Source: Leifsonia sp. PS1209 (GTDB lineage Bacteria; Actinomycetota; Actinomycetes; Actinomycetales; Microbacteriaceae). From it: a DNA stretch of 64,000 nucleotides. Positions within the stretch are counted from its first letter, which is position 1. Each line of letters starts with the position of its first letter. Below, in pieces: positions 40,877 to 49,507 of this stretch. Where the stretch lies: the NCBI RefSeq assembly GCF_012317045.1, contig NZ_CP051154.1, forward strand, positions 558,001 through 622,000, given 5' to 3'. Under the pieces are notes generated by a model. It was not told where the DNA came from. It saw only the letters and a list, made by a program, of their open reading frames with translations, and did not search any database. The position numbers were made by a program, and so were the translations under genes.

Positions 40877-41734
40877 ATGCAGCTGTTTCGAACGGCGGAC
40901 GGTCGTGTCATGACGGAACGGGACGGGGTGGTCGCGACGGTCGCCGTCTCGTCGTTCGCCGACCTGCTCAGCCGCCCGGTGGAGGAGATCCGCCGGTTGG
41001 TCGATGACGCAACGGACCACGACGGCTCGCGAGCGGACCTCGAACCGTGCGCGCCGATCGACGGGCGCACCGAGGTCTGGGCGAGCGGGGTGACCTACCA
41101 CCGGTCGCGCACCGCGCGCATGGAGGAGTCCTCCGACCCGGACATCTACGACAGGGTGTACGAGGCGGAACGCCCAGAGCTGTTCTTCAAGTCGGCGGCC
41201 TGGCGTGTCGTCGTCGACGGGGAGCCGGTGGCGATCCGCGGGGACTCGACGTGGGACGTTCCTGAGCCGGAGCTGGCGGTCATCGCCAACCGATTCGGCG
41301 AGATCGTCGGATACGGCGTCTGCAACGACATGAGCTCGCGCTCGCTGGAGGGCGAGAACCCGCTCTACCTGCCGCAGGCCAAGGTGTTCGCCGGCGCGTG
41401 CGCCGTGGCGGCGACGATCCGTCCGGCGTGGGAGGTCGACGCGACGGATCTCGCCGTCCGGCTGTCGATCGAACGGGATGGCGCCACCGCGTTCGCGGAG
41501 GAGACATCGACGGCGAACCTCGCCCGCACGCCGGAGGAGCTGGTGGAGTGGCTCTTCCGTGCGGAGAACTTCCCGGACGGCGTCTGGCTGTCCACGGGGA
41601 CCGGGATCGTGCCGCCCGACGACTTCACCCTGCGCGAGGGCGACGTGGTGACCGTGACGGTCGACGGCGTCGGGACGACGACGAATCCTGTCGCCACCGG
41701 ACGGGCGGCGTGGACCTACTTGGAGAGACGATGA
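40877..41734 (+). CDS. FAH-family 2-keto-3-deoxy-sugar-acid dehydratase
   Basis: A 285-residue fumarylacetoacetate-hydrolase-fold enzyme. VTYHRSRTARMEESSDPDIY, ERPELFFKS, WDVPEPELAVI and GVCNDMSSRSLEGENPLYLP are typical of 2-keto-3-deoxy-D-arabinonate or xylonate dehydratase (KdaD/XylX), which forms 2-oxoglutarate semialdehyde. GAAGGG lies 8 nt upstream of the ATG at 40877. Its stop overlaps the dehydrogenase start, linking consecutive steps. Confidence 0.85.
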   Translation: MQLFRTADGRVMTERDGVVATVAVSSFADLLSRPVEEIRRLVDDATDHDGSRADLEPCAPIDGRTEVWASGVTYHRSRTARMEESSDPDIYDRVYEAERPELFFKSAAWRVVVDGEPVAIRGDSTWDVPEPELAVIANRFGEIVGYGVCNDMSSRSLEGENPLYLPQAKVFAGACAVAATIRPAWEVDATDLAVRLSIERDGATAFAEETSTANLARTPEELVEWLFRAENFPDGVWLSTGTGIVPPDDFTLREGDVVTVTVDGVGTTTNPVATGRAAWTYLERR

Positions 41735-43107
41735 CAGCGACGGACGAACTCGACCGCACCTGCGAGGCGGCTGCCGCGGCGGCGGCGCCGTACGCGGCGA
41801 CGTCCCCCGGCGTGCGAGCCGCTCTGCTGAGCGACATCGCCGACCGGCTGGACGCCGACAGCGCCGCCCTGGTCGCGCTGGCCGAGGAGGAGACCCACCT
41901 GAGCGCCGCCCGGCTCACCGGCGAGGTGGCGAGGACCACGGGGCAGCTGCGCTCCTTCGCGCGGCTGCTCGGCGCTCCCGCGCCGGTCGTGGTGGACCAT
42001 CCGGACGGCTTCCCCGAGCTGCGGCGCTATCTGGTGGCGCTCGGGCCGGTCGCCGTGTTCGCCGCGAGCAACTTCCCGTTCGCGTTCAGTGTCGCCGGTG
42101 GGGACACGGCTTCCGCGCTCGCCGCCGGGTGCCCCGTGGTCGTGAAGGCGCATCCGGGGCACCCTGCACTGTCGATGGCGACGGCGGCGCACATCGCGGC
42201 TGCTGTCGATGCTGCTGGATTACCGTCGGGCGTGTTCGGCCTGGTGGACGGGTGGGAGACGGGACCCGCGCTCGTGCAGCATCCGGTGATCGCCGCCGTC
42301 GGATTCACGGGGTCGACGGAGGGCGGACGGGCGCTCTTCGAGCTGGCAGCGGCCCGACCCGCTCCCATCCCGTTCTACGGCGAGCTCGGCTCGGTCAATC
42401 CCGTCTACGTGACCGCCGAAGCAGCGCGGGCACGACTGGCAGACATCGCGCAGGGATTCGTCGGTTCGTTCACTCTCGGTGCCGGCCAGTTCTGCACGAA
42501 GCCCGGTCTGGTGTTCGTGCCGGACGCCGACGCGTTCGCCGCCGCGGCTGCTGCCGCCCTCGGCGACGTCGCTCCGGCGGCGATGCTGAACGAGCGCATC
42601 CGCGACGGGTACGAATCGCTCGCTCCGCGCTACGACGACCACCAGGGCGTGCGGGTGGTGCGGAGGGGCGGCGCGGACGGAGACGCCATCGAGCCGAGCC
42701 TGTATGCGACAACCGCCGATGTGTTCCTCGCCGGCATCGACGAGCTCGGCGCCGAGCGTTTCGGCCCGAGCGCGCTGATCGTCGGCTACCGAGACCCTGG
42801 CGAGCTCACCACCATCGCGCGCGCGGTCGGAGGCACGCTCACGTCGACCTTCCAGGCCGAGTCGGCCGGCGACGACGGGCTGGACGGCCTTGTCGCCGAG
42901 GCCATCCGCCACAGCGGCAGGCTGGTCTGGAACGGGTGGCCGACCGGCGTCGCCGTCTCCCCGGCGATGACGCACGGAGGGCCGTATCCGGCCAGTACGG
43001 CGGCGGCGAGCACGTCAGTCGGCACAGCGGCGATCGACCGGTTCCTCCGGCCGGTGACGCTGCAGGGGTTCCCCGACGACGCGGATCCGGTGCGACCGGC
43101 CATCTGA
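41731..43107 (+). CDS. 2-oxoglutarate semialdehyde dehydrogenase
   Basis: A 458-residue NAD(P)-dependent aldehyde dehydrogenase of the 2,5-dioxovalerate dehydrogenase group. It has GFTGSTEGGRALF in the cofactor-binding domain, the Glu in YGELGSVNP and the catalytic Cys in TLGAGQFCTKPG. The N-terminal region is short, as in KGSADH type III. It completes the conversion of the sugar acid to 2-oxoglutarate. The start is ATG, overlapping the previous stop. Confidence 0.87.
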   Translation: MTATDELDRTCEAAAAAAAPYAATSPGVRAALLSDIADRLDADSAALVALAEEETHLSAARLTGEVARTTGQLRSFARLLGAPAPVVVDHPDGFPELRRYLVALGPVAVFAASNFPFAFSVAGGDTASALAAGCPVVVKAHPGHPALSMATAAHIAAAVDAAGLPSGVFGLVDGWETGPALVQHPVIAAVGFTGSTEGGRALFELAAARPAPIPFYGELGSVNPVYVTAEAARARLADIAQGFVGSFTLGAGQFCTKPGLVFVPDADAFAAAAAAALGDVAPAAMLNERIRDGYESLAPRYDDHQGVRVVRRGGADGDAIEPSLYATTADVFLAGIDELGAERFGPSALIVGYRDPGELTTIARAVGGTLTSTFQAESAGDDGLDGLVAEAIRHSGRLVWNGWPTGVAVSPAMTHGGPYPASTAAASTSVGTAAIDRFLRPVTLQGFPDDADPVRPAI

Positions 43108-43152
43108 TCGTGGCGTGCCCATCCGGCACCCCACGTCTGTCAGGCTGTCCTC

Positions 43153-43965
43153 ATGCCTTCCAACGCCGAACTCCGGGATATCGCACTCACTGTCGCGCGT
43201 CGCGCTGCCGACCTCGCCCACCTGCGGCGGTCGGAGGGGGTGGAGATCGCCGCATCCAAGTCGTCGCTGACCGACATCGTGACGCGTGCCGACCGTGAGG
43301 TGGAGCACCTGGTGCGGGAGGCGATCGCCGCGTCTCGGCCGCGGGACGGGTTCCTCGGGGAGGAATCGGGCGGCGGTGAAGGGACGAGCGGGCTGACCTG
43401 GGTGGTCGACCCCATCGACGGGACCGTCAACTACTTCTATGGCATCCCCGCCTATGCCGTGAGCATCGCCGTGGTCGAGGGCGACGCGGACCCGCAGACC
43501 TGGACCACCCTCGCGGGCGCCGTGGTCAACCCGGTCAGCGGCGAGGCGTTCACGGCGTCGGCGGGCGGGGGAGCGCGGCTGAACGGCAGGGAGCTGCACG
43601 TCAACGGGGATGTTCCGCTCGAACTGGCGCTGGTCGGCACGGGGTTCGGCTACGACGCCACGATCAGGGAGCGCCAGGCGGCGTTCGTCGCGCAACTGAT
43701 CGGCAAGGTGCGGGATGTTCGGCGCATCGGCACCGCATCCCTCGACCTCTGCAATGTGGCGTCCGGGCGACTGGATGCGTACTTCGAGCGCGGCCTGAAC
43801 CCGTGGGATCACGCGGCGGGGGCGCTCATCGCGCGGGAGGCGGGGGCGGTCGTCGGCGGCCTCGGGGACCTGCAGGCCGGAGCGGAGCTGCTGGTGGCCG
43901 CACCGCCCGCGCTGTACCAGAAGCTCAATCCACTGGTTCAGGATTACTACTCGGCCTGGCGCTGA
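43153..43965 (+). CDS. inositol monophosphatase family protein
   Basis: A 270-residue Mg2+-dependent phosphatase fold. The metal motifs are FLGEESGGG, WVVDPIDGTVNY and, later, NPWDHAAGALIAREAG. Substrates could be inositol phosphate, histidinol phosphate or fructose bisphosphate. The ATG is 6 nt from CAGGCT (43141-43146), so it has its own leaderless-type promoter 45 nt after the sugar-acid operon. Confidence 0.9.
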   Translation: MPSNAELRDIALTVARRAADLAHLRRSEGVEIAASKSSLTDIVTRADREVEHLVREAIAASRPRDGFLGEESGGGEGTSGLTWVVDPIDGTVNYFYGIPAYAVSIAVVEGDADPQTWTTLAGAVVNPVSGEAFTASAGGGARLNGRELHVNGDVPLELALVGTGFGYDATIRERQAAFVAQLIGKVRDVRRIGTASLDLCNVASGRLDAYFERGLNPWDHAAGALIAREAGAVVGGLGDLQAGAELLVAAPPALYQKLNPLVQDYYSAWR

Positions 43966-44012
43966 AATACCCATGTGTTCGCATCATTTTTGCTGAATGG
44001 CTTGGGAAGTCG

Positions 44013-44029
44013 GTTACACATTCGTTACA
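44013..44029 (+). promoter_or_regulatory. MtrA-like direct repeat before the M23 peptidase gene
   Basis: GTTACA (44013-44018) and GTTACA (44024-44029) are spaced one helical turn apart. Tandem GTTACA-like hexamers are the recognised MtrA site upstream of peptidoglycan hydrolase genes in actinobacteria. A small hairpin (TCTTGC/GCAAGA near 44042-44059) lies between this site and the gene. Confidence 0.6.
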
Positions 44030-44106
44030 TTGGGAGGGTTGTCTTGCCGCCGCGCAAGAGTAATCCCCTGTGAACGTCTGAGAAAGATCGAAAGCCGACT
44101 ATACCG

Positions 44107-45006
44107 TTGACTCCCGACCGCCTGAACTCCCCGGTGCCCCAGCGCCCGGTCGACGTGTCGGCGACTCCGGATGCGGTTCCGCTCACCCGGCGCGCGTTGC
44201 GCGAGCGCGAGCGGATGCTGGAAGCCGGACGCCGTGGGGCGGCGGGGCCGACGCGCGCGACGCCCGCTGCGCGCACCTCACCCACCTCCCGCTCCCGCAG
44301 GGGCCTCAGCGCCGTCGCCCTGACCTTCGCCGTCGCGATCGGCGTCGCCACGTCCGTCCCTGCCATGGCGCTGCTCACCGAGGAGGATGTGCGCGCCCAG
44401 GCCATCCAGGCGCAGCAGGTCGCCCCCGCCGCCCCGTCGGACGGGGTCCAGGGGTTCGCGGCTCCCGCCCAGCAGGGCGTCGCATCCATCGTCCGCGACG
44501 GCATGCAGGTGAGTTCGCGCGAGAAGGTGGCCGGGCTGCGTTCCATGCGCATCGCCGACACGTTCACCAACAACCCGGCGGGGGCCGTGCAGTGGCCGTT
44601 CCCGCTCGGGGTGCCGATCTCCGACTGGTTCGGGCCGCGCGCGGCACCGACCGAGGGCGCATCCACGAACCACATGGGCATCGACTTCACGCCGGGGTCC
44701 GGGGTGCCCATCCAGATCATGGCCGACGGCGTCGTGCGCGAGGTGGTCACCGGCGACAACGGCGGATGCGGCGTGAACGTGACCATCGACCACATGATCG
44801 GCGGTCAGCTGGTGAGCAGCAAGTACTGCCACATGCAGTCCGGGTCGGTGCGCGTGAGCGTCGGTCAGCAGGTTAAGGTGGCGGAGACTGTCGGCCTCGT
44901 CGGCAACACCGGGGTCTCCACCGGCGCGCACCTGCACTTCGAGATCCTGCTCGACGGCACCCGTCAGGTCGACCCGTACGCCTGGCTCACCGCCAACGCC
45001 TCCTAG
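44107..45006 (+). CDS. M23 family peptidoglycan endopeptidase
   Basis: A 299-residue secreted or membrane-anchored hydrolase. After a cytoplasmic Arg-rich N-terminus comes one membrane segment (LSAVALTFAVAIGVATSVPA, residues about 62-81), a linker, and a LytM domain with zinc ligands HMGIDFTPG and HLHFEIL. The start is TTG at 44107, the first in-frame start. It probably cuts cross-links during growth or division. The MtrA-like box upstream supports control by MtrAB. An inverted repeat separates it from the convergent GH13 gene. Confidence 0.87.
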   Translation: MTPDRLNSPVPQRPVDVSATPDAVPLTRRALRERERMLEAGRRGAAGPTRATPAARTSPTSRSRRGLSAVALTFAVAIGVATSVPAMALLTEEDVRAQAIQAQQVAPAAPSDGVQGFAAPAQQGVASIVRDGMQVSSREKVAGLRSMRIADTFTNNPAGAVQWPFPLGVPISDWFGPRAAPTEGASTNHMGIDFTPGSGVPIQIMADGVVREVVTGDNGGCGVNVTIDHMIGGQLVSSKYCHMQSGSVRVSVGQQVKVAETVGLVGNTGVSTGAHLHFEILLDGTRQVDPYAWLTANAS

Positions 45007-45035
45007 CGTCCTCCACAGGCAGGCGCGGCTAACGG

Positions 45036-45093
45036 CGAGATGCCAGCAACTGTCGCGAAACGCCCGGGAGGCGGCGCAGTTACTGGCATCTCG
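45036..45093. repeat. inverted repeat between convergent genes
   Basis: CGAGATGCCAGCAACTG (45036-45052) and CAGTTACTGGCATCTCG (45077-45093) pair with one mismatch around a 24-nt loop that contains TGTCGCGAAACGCC. The layout resembles the three elements at 3-8 kb, but the arms are unrelated. It may be a bidirectional terminator or another dispersed element. Confidence 0.7.
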
Positions 45094-45098
45094 TGTAA

Positions 45099-46868
45099 TT
45101 AGGCGCGCAACCAGACCGTGGTGTCCTGGGGGAGCGTGCGGCCGCTGAGCGGGGCGCTCGCGAGGAGCACCTCGCCGTCGGGGAGCGCCACCGGCGCGGA
45201 GCCCACGTTGGCCACCACGAACACATTCCCGGAACGGAATGCGAGCACATCCTCGCCCAGGTCGGCCCACTCGAGCGTGCCGAAGGCGAGGTCGTGCTCG
45301 CGGCGCGCCGCGAGGGCATCCTGATACATCGTCAGCGTCGAGCCGGCGACGCCCTCCTGGGTGTCGCGCGTGTACGACGCCCAGGATGCGGGCTGCGGCA
45401 GCCAGCTGGCCGCGCCGGGCCCGAAGCCGTAGGACGGCTCCGTGCCCTCCCATGGCAGGGGCACACGGCAGCCGTCGCGGCCGTATCGCTCGCCGTTGGT
45501 GCGGAACCACGTCGGGTCCTGGCGTGCGGAGTCCGGCAGGTCGATCGCCTCGGGAAGGCCGAGCTCCTCGCCCTGGTACAGGTAGGCCGAGCCGGGAAGC
45601 GCCAGCATCAGCGCGGTCGCAGCACGGGCGCGGCGCAGCGCGAACGCCGTGTCCGGGATGCCCGTGGACTTCGGCCCGATGCCGTGGCCCTGCAGGTTCT
45701 CGCCCTCCAGGGCGAGGCGGGTGGCGTGGCGGACGACGTCGTGGTTGGACAGCACCCAGGTGCTCGGCGCGCCGACGCTTGCGAAGACGGAGATCGAGCG
45801 GTCGATCACCGTGCGGAGCGCCGCCGCGTCCCACGGGGTCTCCAGGTAGCCGAAGTTGAAGGTCTGCTGCATCTCGTCCGGGCGCACCCAGCGGGCCAGC
45901 TTCTCCAGCGGCTCGACCCAGGCCTCGCCACAGAGCACGCGGTCGCCCTCGTACTCCTCGAGGACCTTGTGCCAGTCGCGGTAGATGGCGTGCACCCCGT
46001 CCTGAGCGAAGTACGGGGGAGTGGGCGGCTCGCTGGACGCGTGAGCGCCGATCTCGGGTTCGAGGGCGACGCCGCCCATGCTGCCGGCGTTCGCGGGAGG
46101 CGTGTAGTCGGGGAGGCCGGCCTCCTTGACCATGCCGTGCGCCACATCCACGCGGAAGCCGTCGACGCCGCGGTCGAGCCAGAACCGCAGGATGCCGCGG
46201 AACTGCTCCCACACCCACGGGTTCTCCCAGTCGAGGTCGGGCTGGGACTTGTCGAACAGGTGCAGGTACCACTGGCCGGGGGTGCCGTCCGGCTCGGTGA
46301 TGCGCGTCCAGGCCGGGCCGCCGAAGATCGACTCCCAGTTGTTCGGCGGGAGGTCGCCGTTCTCGCCCTTGCCGTCGCGGAACATGTACCGCGCGCGCTC
46401 CTCGCTGCTGGGAGCGGAGGCCAGCGCGGCCTGGAACCAGGCGTGCGCGCTTGAGCTGTGGTTGGGGACGATGTCGATGATGACCCGCAGGCCCAGGCTG
46501 TGCGCGCGCTCGAGCATCGTGTCGAAGTCGGCGAGGGTGCCGAACAGCGGGTCGACGTCGCAGTAGTCGGCGACGTCGTATCCGCCGTCGTTCTGCGGCG
46601 AGGTGAAGAACGGGGACAGCCAGACCGCATCCACGCCGAGGCTGCGGAGCGCGGGGAGGCGGTGCGTGATGCCGGGCAGGTCGCCCATGCCGTCGCCGTT
46701 CGCGTCGGCGAACGAGCGCGGGTACACCTGGTAGATGACGGCGGAGCGCCACCACTCCCTGCCGGGGCTGCTCGGCGCGAGGGCGGTGCCGGGTGCGGCG
46801 CCCGTGGATGCTGCGGGGAGGGATGTGCGCTGCTCGCGCGACGATGCTGGGGACGTGATGACGATCAC
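45099..46868 (-). CDS. GH13 alpha-glucosidase (oligo-1,6-glucosidase type)
   Basis: A 589-residue retaining alpha-glucosidase. The GH13 regions are visible: DIVPNHSS, GFRVDVAHGM (nucleophile Asp), LCGEAW (acid Glu) and LSNHDVVR. Its N-terminus reads VIYQVYPRSFADANGDGMGD, typical of the GH13 subfamily that cleaves maltose, isomaltose or short oligosaccharides inside the cell. It is 76 nt downstream of the LacI gene on the same strand and probably co-transcribed. The start is GTG at 46868. Confidence 0.92.
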   Translation of the reverse strand: MIVITSPASSREQRTSLPAASTGAAPGTALAPSSPGREWWRSAVIYQVYPRSFADANGDGMGDLPGITHRLPALRSLGVDAVWLSPFFTSPQNDGGYDVADYCDVDPLFGTLADFDTMLERAHSLGLRVIIDIVPNHSSSAHAWFQAALASAPSSEERARYMFRDGKGENGDLPPNNWESIFGGPAWTRITEPDGTPGQWYLHLFDKSQPDLDWENPWVWEQFRGILRFWLDRGVDGFRVDVAHGMVKEAGLPDYTPPANAGSMGGVALEPEIGAHASSEPPTPPYFAQDGVHAIYRDWHKVLEEYEGDRVLCGEAWVEPLEKLARWVRPDEMQQTFNFGYLETPWDAAALRTVIDRSISVFASVGAPSTWVLSNHDVVRHATRLALEGENLQGHGIGPKSTGIPDTAFALRRARAATALMLALPGSAYLYQGEELGLPEAIDLPDSARQDPTWFRTNGERYGRDGCRVPLPWEGTEPSYGFGPGAASWLPQPASWASYTRDTQEGVAGSTLTMYQDALAARREHDLAFGTLEWADLGEDVLAFRSGNVFVVANVGSAPVALPDGEVLLASAPLSGRTLPQDTTVWLRA

Positions 46869-46944
46869 CTGTCTCGGAAGGGGGATGGGGTGGTTTCGGG
46901 CGATGGCGGCGCTGGGAACGGGCCGATCGACAGGGCGGTTCCGC

Positions 46945-48009
46945 TCAGTGTGCGGGCGGGACGGCCGTGCTGCTTCTGACGATCAACTCGTATGGGACCG
47001 GAATCGTGGCGGCATCGTCGGCGCTCACGGACATGGTAGCCGCCTCCGCCTCTGTGGACGATGAGGGCTGCGCCGAGGGCTGCAGCGACCGCATCAGTAG
47101 CTCCACCGCCTGCTCGCCCTGGCGGTCGGGGAACTGCGCGACCGTGCTGAGGCCGAAGAAGTCGGACAGGTCGTGGTCGTCGATGCCGATCACCGACACG
47201 TCGCTCGGCACGGTGAGCCCCAGGTCGCGGGCCGCGAGGATGCTGCCGATGGCCATCTCGTCCGACGCGGCGAAGATCGCCGTCGGCCGGTCGTGCGGGG
47301 CTCCGAGCAGCTGCTTCGCCGCGCCGTATCCGCCCGCGATGGTGAAATCGGCCTTGCGGTAGAGGGCGTCCTCGGCCGGGATGCCCGCCGAGGCGAGAGC
47401 CCGCTCGTAGCCGAGCCTCCGGTTGGTCGGGATGTGGAAGTCGAGGTCGAACTCGTGGCTGCCGCCGATGTGGCCGATGCGGCGGTGGCCGAGCGCGATC
47501 AGGTGCGCCGTGGCGAGCTCCGCGACGGCGACGTCGTCGATCGTGAGCGACGGCACCCCGCGCAGCGGCCCTCCGACGCCGACGAGCGGCTTGCCGATGC
47601 GCAGCAGGCGGCCCACCTCGTCGTCGGTGAGTTCGAGGGAGACGGCGATGACCGCATCCACGCGTTGCCGCAGCAGATGGTTCTCGAACACCGTGCGCCG
47701 CTCGTCGCCGCTGCCGCTCAGGTTGTAGAGCGTGAGGTCGTATCCGCGGCGCAGCAGCGCGCGTTCCGCACCCTCGATGACCGAGCAGAAGAACCACCGG
47801 TTGAGGTGCGGAACCACGGCGCCGACGTTCTTGGTGCGACCGGATGCGAGGCTCGACGCGTACGAGGAGACCACGTAGCCCAGCGTGGATGCAGCCTCAG
47901 CCACCCGCGCCCGCGTCGCATCCGAGACGTGCGCGTTCCCGCTGAGCGCCCGGGAGACGGTCGCGGTGGAGACTCCGGCGAGACGCGCGACGTCTTCGAT
48001 GCCCGCCAT
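46945..48009 (-). CDS. LacI-family regulator of the maltose locus
   Basis: A 354-residue repressor with the LacI HTH (IEDVARLAGVSTATVSRALS) and a periplasmic-binding-like ligand domain. A Ser/Ala-rich insert before the C-terminus (about residues 320-338) is unusual. I chose the ATG at 48009, preceded by GAGGAG. It is divergent from the maltose transport genes, and cre-like operators lie before its own start and before the binding-protein gene, suggesting that it represses both. Confidence 0.9.
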   Translation of the reverse strand: MAGIEDVARLAGVSTATVSRALSGNAHVSDATRARVAEAASTLGYVVSSYASSLASGRTKNVGAVVPHLNRWFFCSVIEGAERALLRRGYDLTLYNLSGSGDERRTVFENHLLRQRVDAVIAVSLELTDDEVGRLLRIGKPLVGVGGPLRGVPSLTIDDVAVAELATAHLIALGHRRIGHIGGSHEFDLDFHIPTNRRLGYERALASAGIPAEDALYRKADFTIAGGYGAAKQLLGAPHDRPTAIFAASDEMAIGSILAARDLGLTVPSDVSVIGIDDHDLSDFFGLSTVAQFPDRQGEQAVELLMRSLQPSAQPSSSTEAEAATMSVSADDAATIPVPYELIVRSSTAVPPAH

Positions 48010-48072
48010 GTTCTCCTCGCCTTCGGTCGCTGATGATCCTAGCGGCGCCCGGGACCGGGTGTGCGAGGATCG

Positions 48073-48086
48073 TGCAAGCGTTTCCA
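48073..48086. promoter_or_regulatory. cre-like LacI-family operator 1
   Basis: TGCAAGCGTTTCCA fits the consensus TGNAANCGNTTNCA for LacI/CcpA-type regulators. It is 64 nt upstream of the regulator start. Confidence 0.75.
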
Positions 48087-48191
48087 TGATCGAGCGATCC
48101 TATGCGTGCAGCATCGCCCGCGCAAACTCGGGAGACCCGTAACATCCACGTATTCTCTGCGCTTGCAAACCGCGCGGAAGTCGGGTAACAA

Positions 48192-48205
48192 TGAAAACGC
48201 TTGCA
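48192..48205. promoter_or_regulatory. cre-like LacI-family operator 2
   Basis: TGAAAACGCTTGCA fits TGNAANCGNTTNCA exactly and lies 24 nt upstream of the binding-protein ATG, where bound repressor would block transcription. Confidence 0.78.
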
Positions 48206-48228
48206 GCATTCCAACGAAAGGCACACCA

Positions 48229-49440
48229 ATGACGGTGAAACCCCGCACCCTTCTGACCGCAGGCGCGGTCGCCATCACGGCGGCGCTCGCGCTCGCCGGA
48301 TGCTCGGGAGGAGCCGGCTCCTCCTCGACGTCCGGCTCTGAGAGCAAGACCCCGTTGACCGTCTGGGTCGACGCGGACCGGGCCAAGGTGATGAAGGACG
48401 CAGCGGCCTCCTTCACCAAGGAGACCGGCGTGAAGGTCACTCTCGTGCAGAAGGACTTCGCCAAGATCCAGGACCAGTTCGTCGCCCAGGTCCCCACCGG
48501 CAAGGGCCCGGACATCACCATCGGCGCGAACGACTGGACGGGCAACTTCGTCACCAACGGCGTCGTCCAGCCCATCGAGCTCGGCGACAAGGCCGCCGGC
48601 TTCGAGAAGGTCGCCGTCAGCGCGATGACCTACGAGGGCAAGACGTACGGCCTGCCGTACTCGATCGAGAACATCGCGATCCTGCGCAACACCGCGCTGG
48701 CCCCTGAGCCGGCGTCGTCGTACGCCGACATGGTCTCCAAGGGCTTCGTGGTGCAGGTCGGGCCGCAGTCCGACCCGTACCACCTGTACCCGTTCCAGGC
48801 CTCGTTCGGCGCCCCCGTCTTCGGCACGGCCGCCGACGGCAGCTACGACCCGAAAAAGCTCACCATCGGTGGAGCATCCGGTGATGCTTTCGCCGCCTGG
48901 CTCGCCGAGCAGGGCAAGGCCGGGGTGCTCAGCACGTCGGTGACCGGCGACATCGCCAAGGAGAAGTTCAACTCCGGCAAGGCGCCGTACTTCCTCACCG
49001 GTCCGTGGAACGTCGCAGACGCGGAGAAGGCGGGCATCAAGCTGGCCGTCGACCCCATCCCGTCGGTCGGCAGCGCCCCCTCCGCACCGTTCGTGGGCGT
49101 GCAGGGCTTCTTCGTCAGCTCCAAGACGAAGAACAAGCTCGCCGCCAACGACTTCCTCACCAACTACATCGGCACCGAGAAGGTGCAGACCGCGCTCTAC
49201 AAGGTGGGCGCTCGCCCGCCGGCGCTGACCGCGGCGTTCGACAAGGCAGCCAGCGACCCCATCATCGAGGGCTTCGGCAAGGTCGGCGCCTCCGGAGAGC
49301 CGATGCCGAACATCCCGGCGATGGGCAAGGTGTGGCAGTTCTGGGGCGTGACCCAGGCCGCCATCATCGACGGCAAGGGCGACCCGGCTGCGCTCTGGCA
49401 GAAGATGACCACCGACATCCAGACGGCGATCGCCCAGTAA
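48229..49440 (+). CDS. malE: maltose/maltodextrin-binding lipoprotein
   Basis: A 403-residue solute-binding protein. The signal peptide ends in ALAGCSGG (lipobox Cys at about 25). The mature part has TVWVDADRAKVMKDAAASF, KGPDITIGANDWTGNFVTNG and YGLPYSIENIAILRN, close to MalE-type proteins. It is followed by MalF and MalG permeases and an intracellular GH13 enzyme, so the ligand is probably a maltodextrin. ATG at 48229, just after the cre-like operator. Confidence 0.92.
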   Translation: MTVKPRTLLTAGAVAITAALALAGCSGGAGSSSTSGSESKTPLTVWVDADRAKVMKDAAASFTKETGVKVTLVQKDFAKIQDQFVAQVPTGKGPDITIGANDWTGNFVTNGVVQPIELGDKAAGFEKVAVSAMTYEGKTYGLPYSIENIAILRNTALAPEPASSYADMVSKGFVVQVGPQSDPYHLYPFQASFGAPVFGTAADGSYDPKKLTIGGASGDAFAAWLAEQGKAGVLSTSVTGDIAKEKFNSGKAPYFLTGPWNVADAEKAGIKLAVDPIPSVGSAPSAPFVGVQGFFVSSKTKNKLAANDFLTNYIGTEKVQTALYKVGARPPALTAAFDKAASDPIIEGFGKVGASGEPMPNIPAMGKVWQFWGVTQAAIIDGKGDPAALWQKMTTDIQTAIAQ

Positions 49441-49507
49441 CCGGATGCGCGTCCCGGCCGGTCAGCAGACCGGCCGGGACGCCGCCGTGGTCGAGGAGGG
49501 CCGCGCG

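Noticed and set aside
44035..44106. Riboswitch (cyclic di-AMP type) before the M23 peptidase gene
   Set aside because: Only a short TCTTGC/GCAAGA hairpin is seen; the conserved ydaO core sequences are not recognisable and the space is too short.
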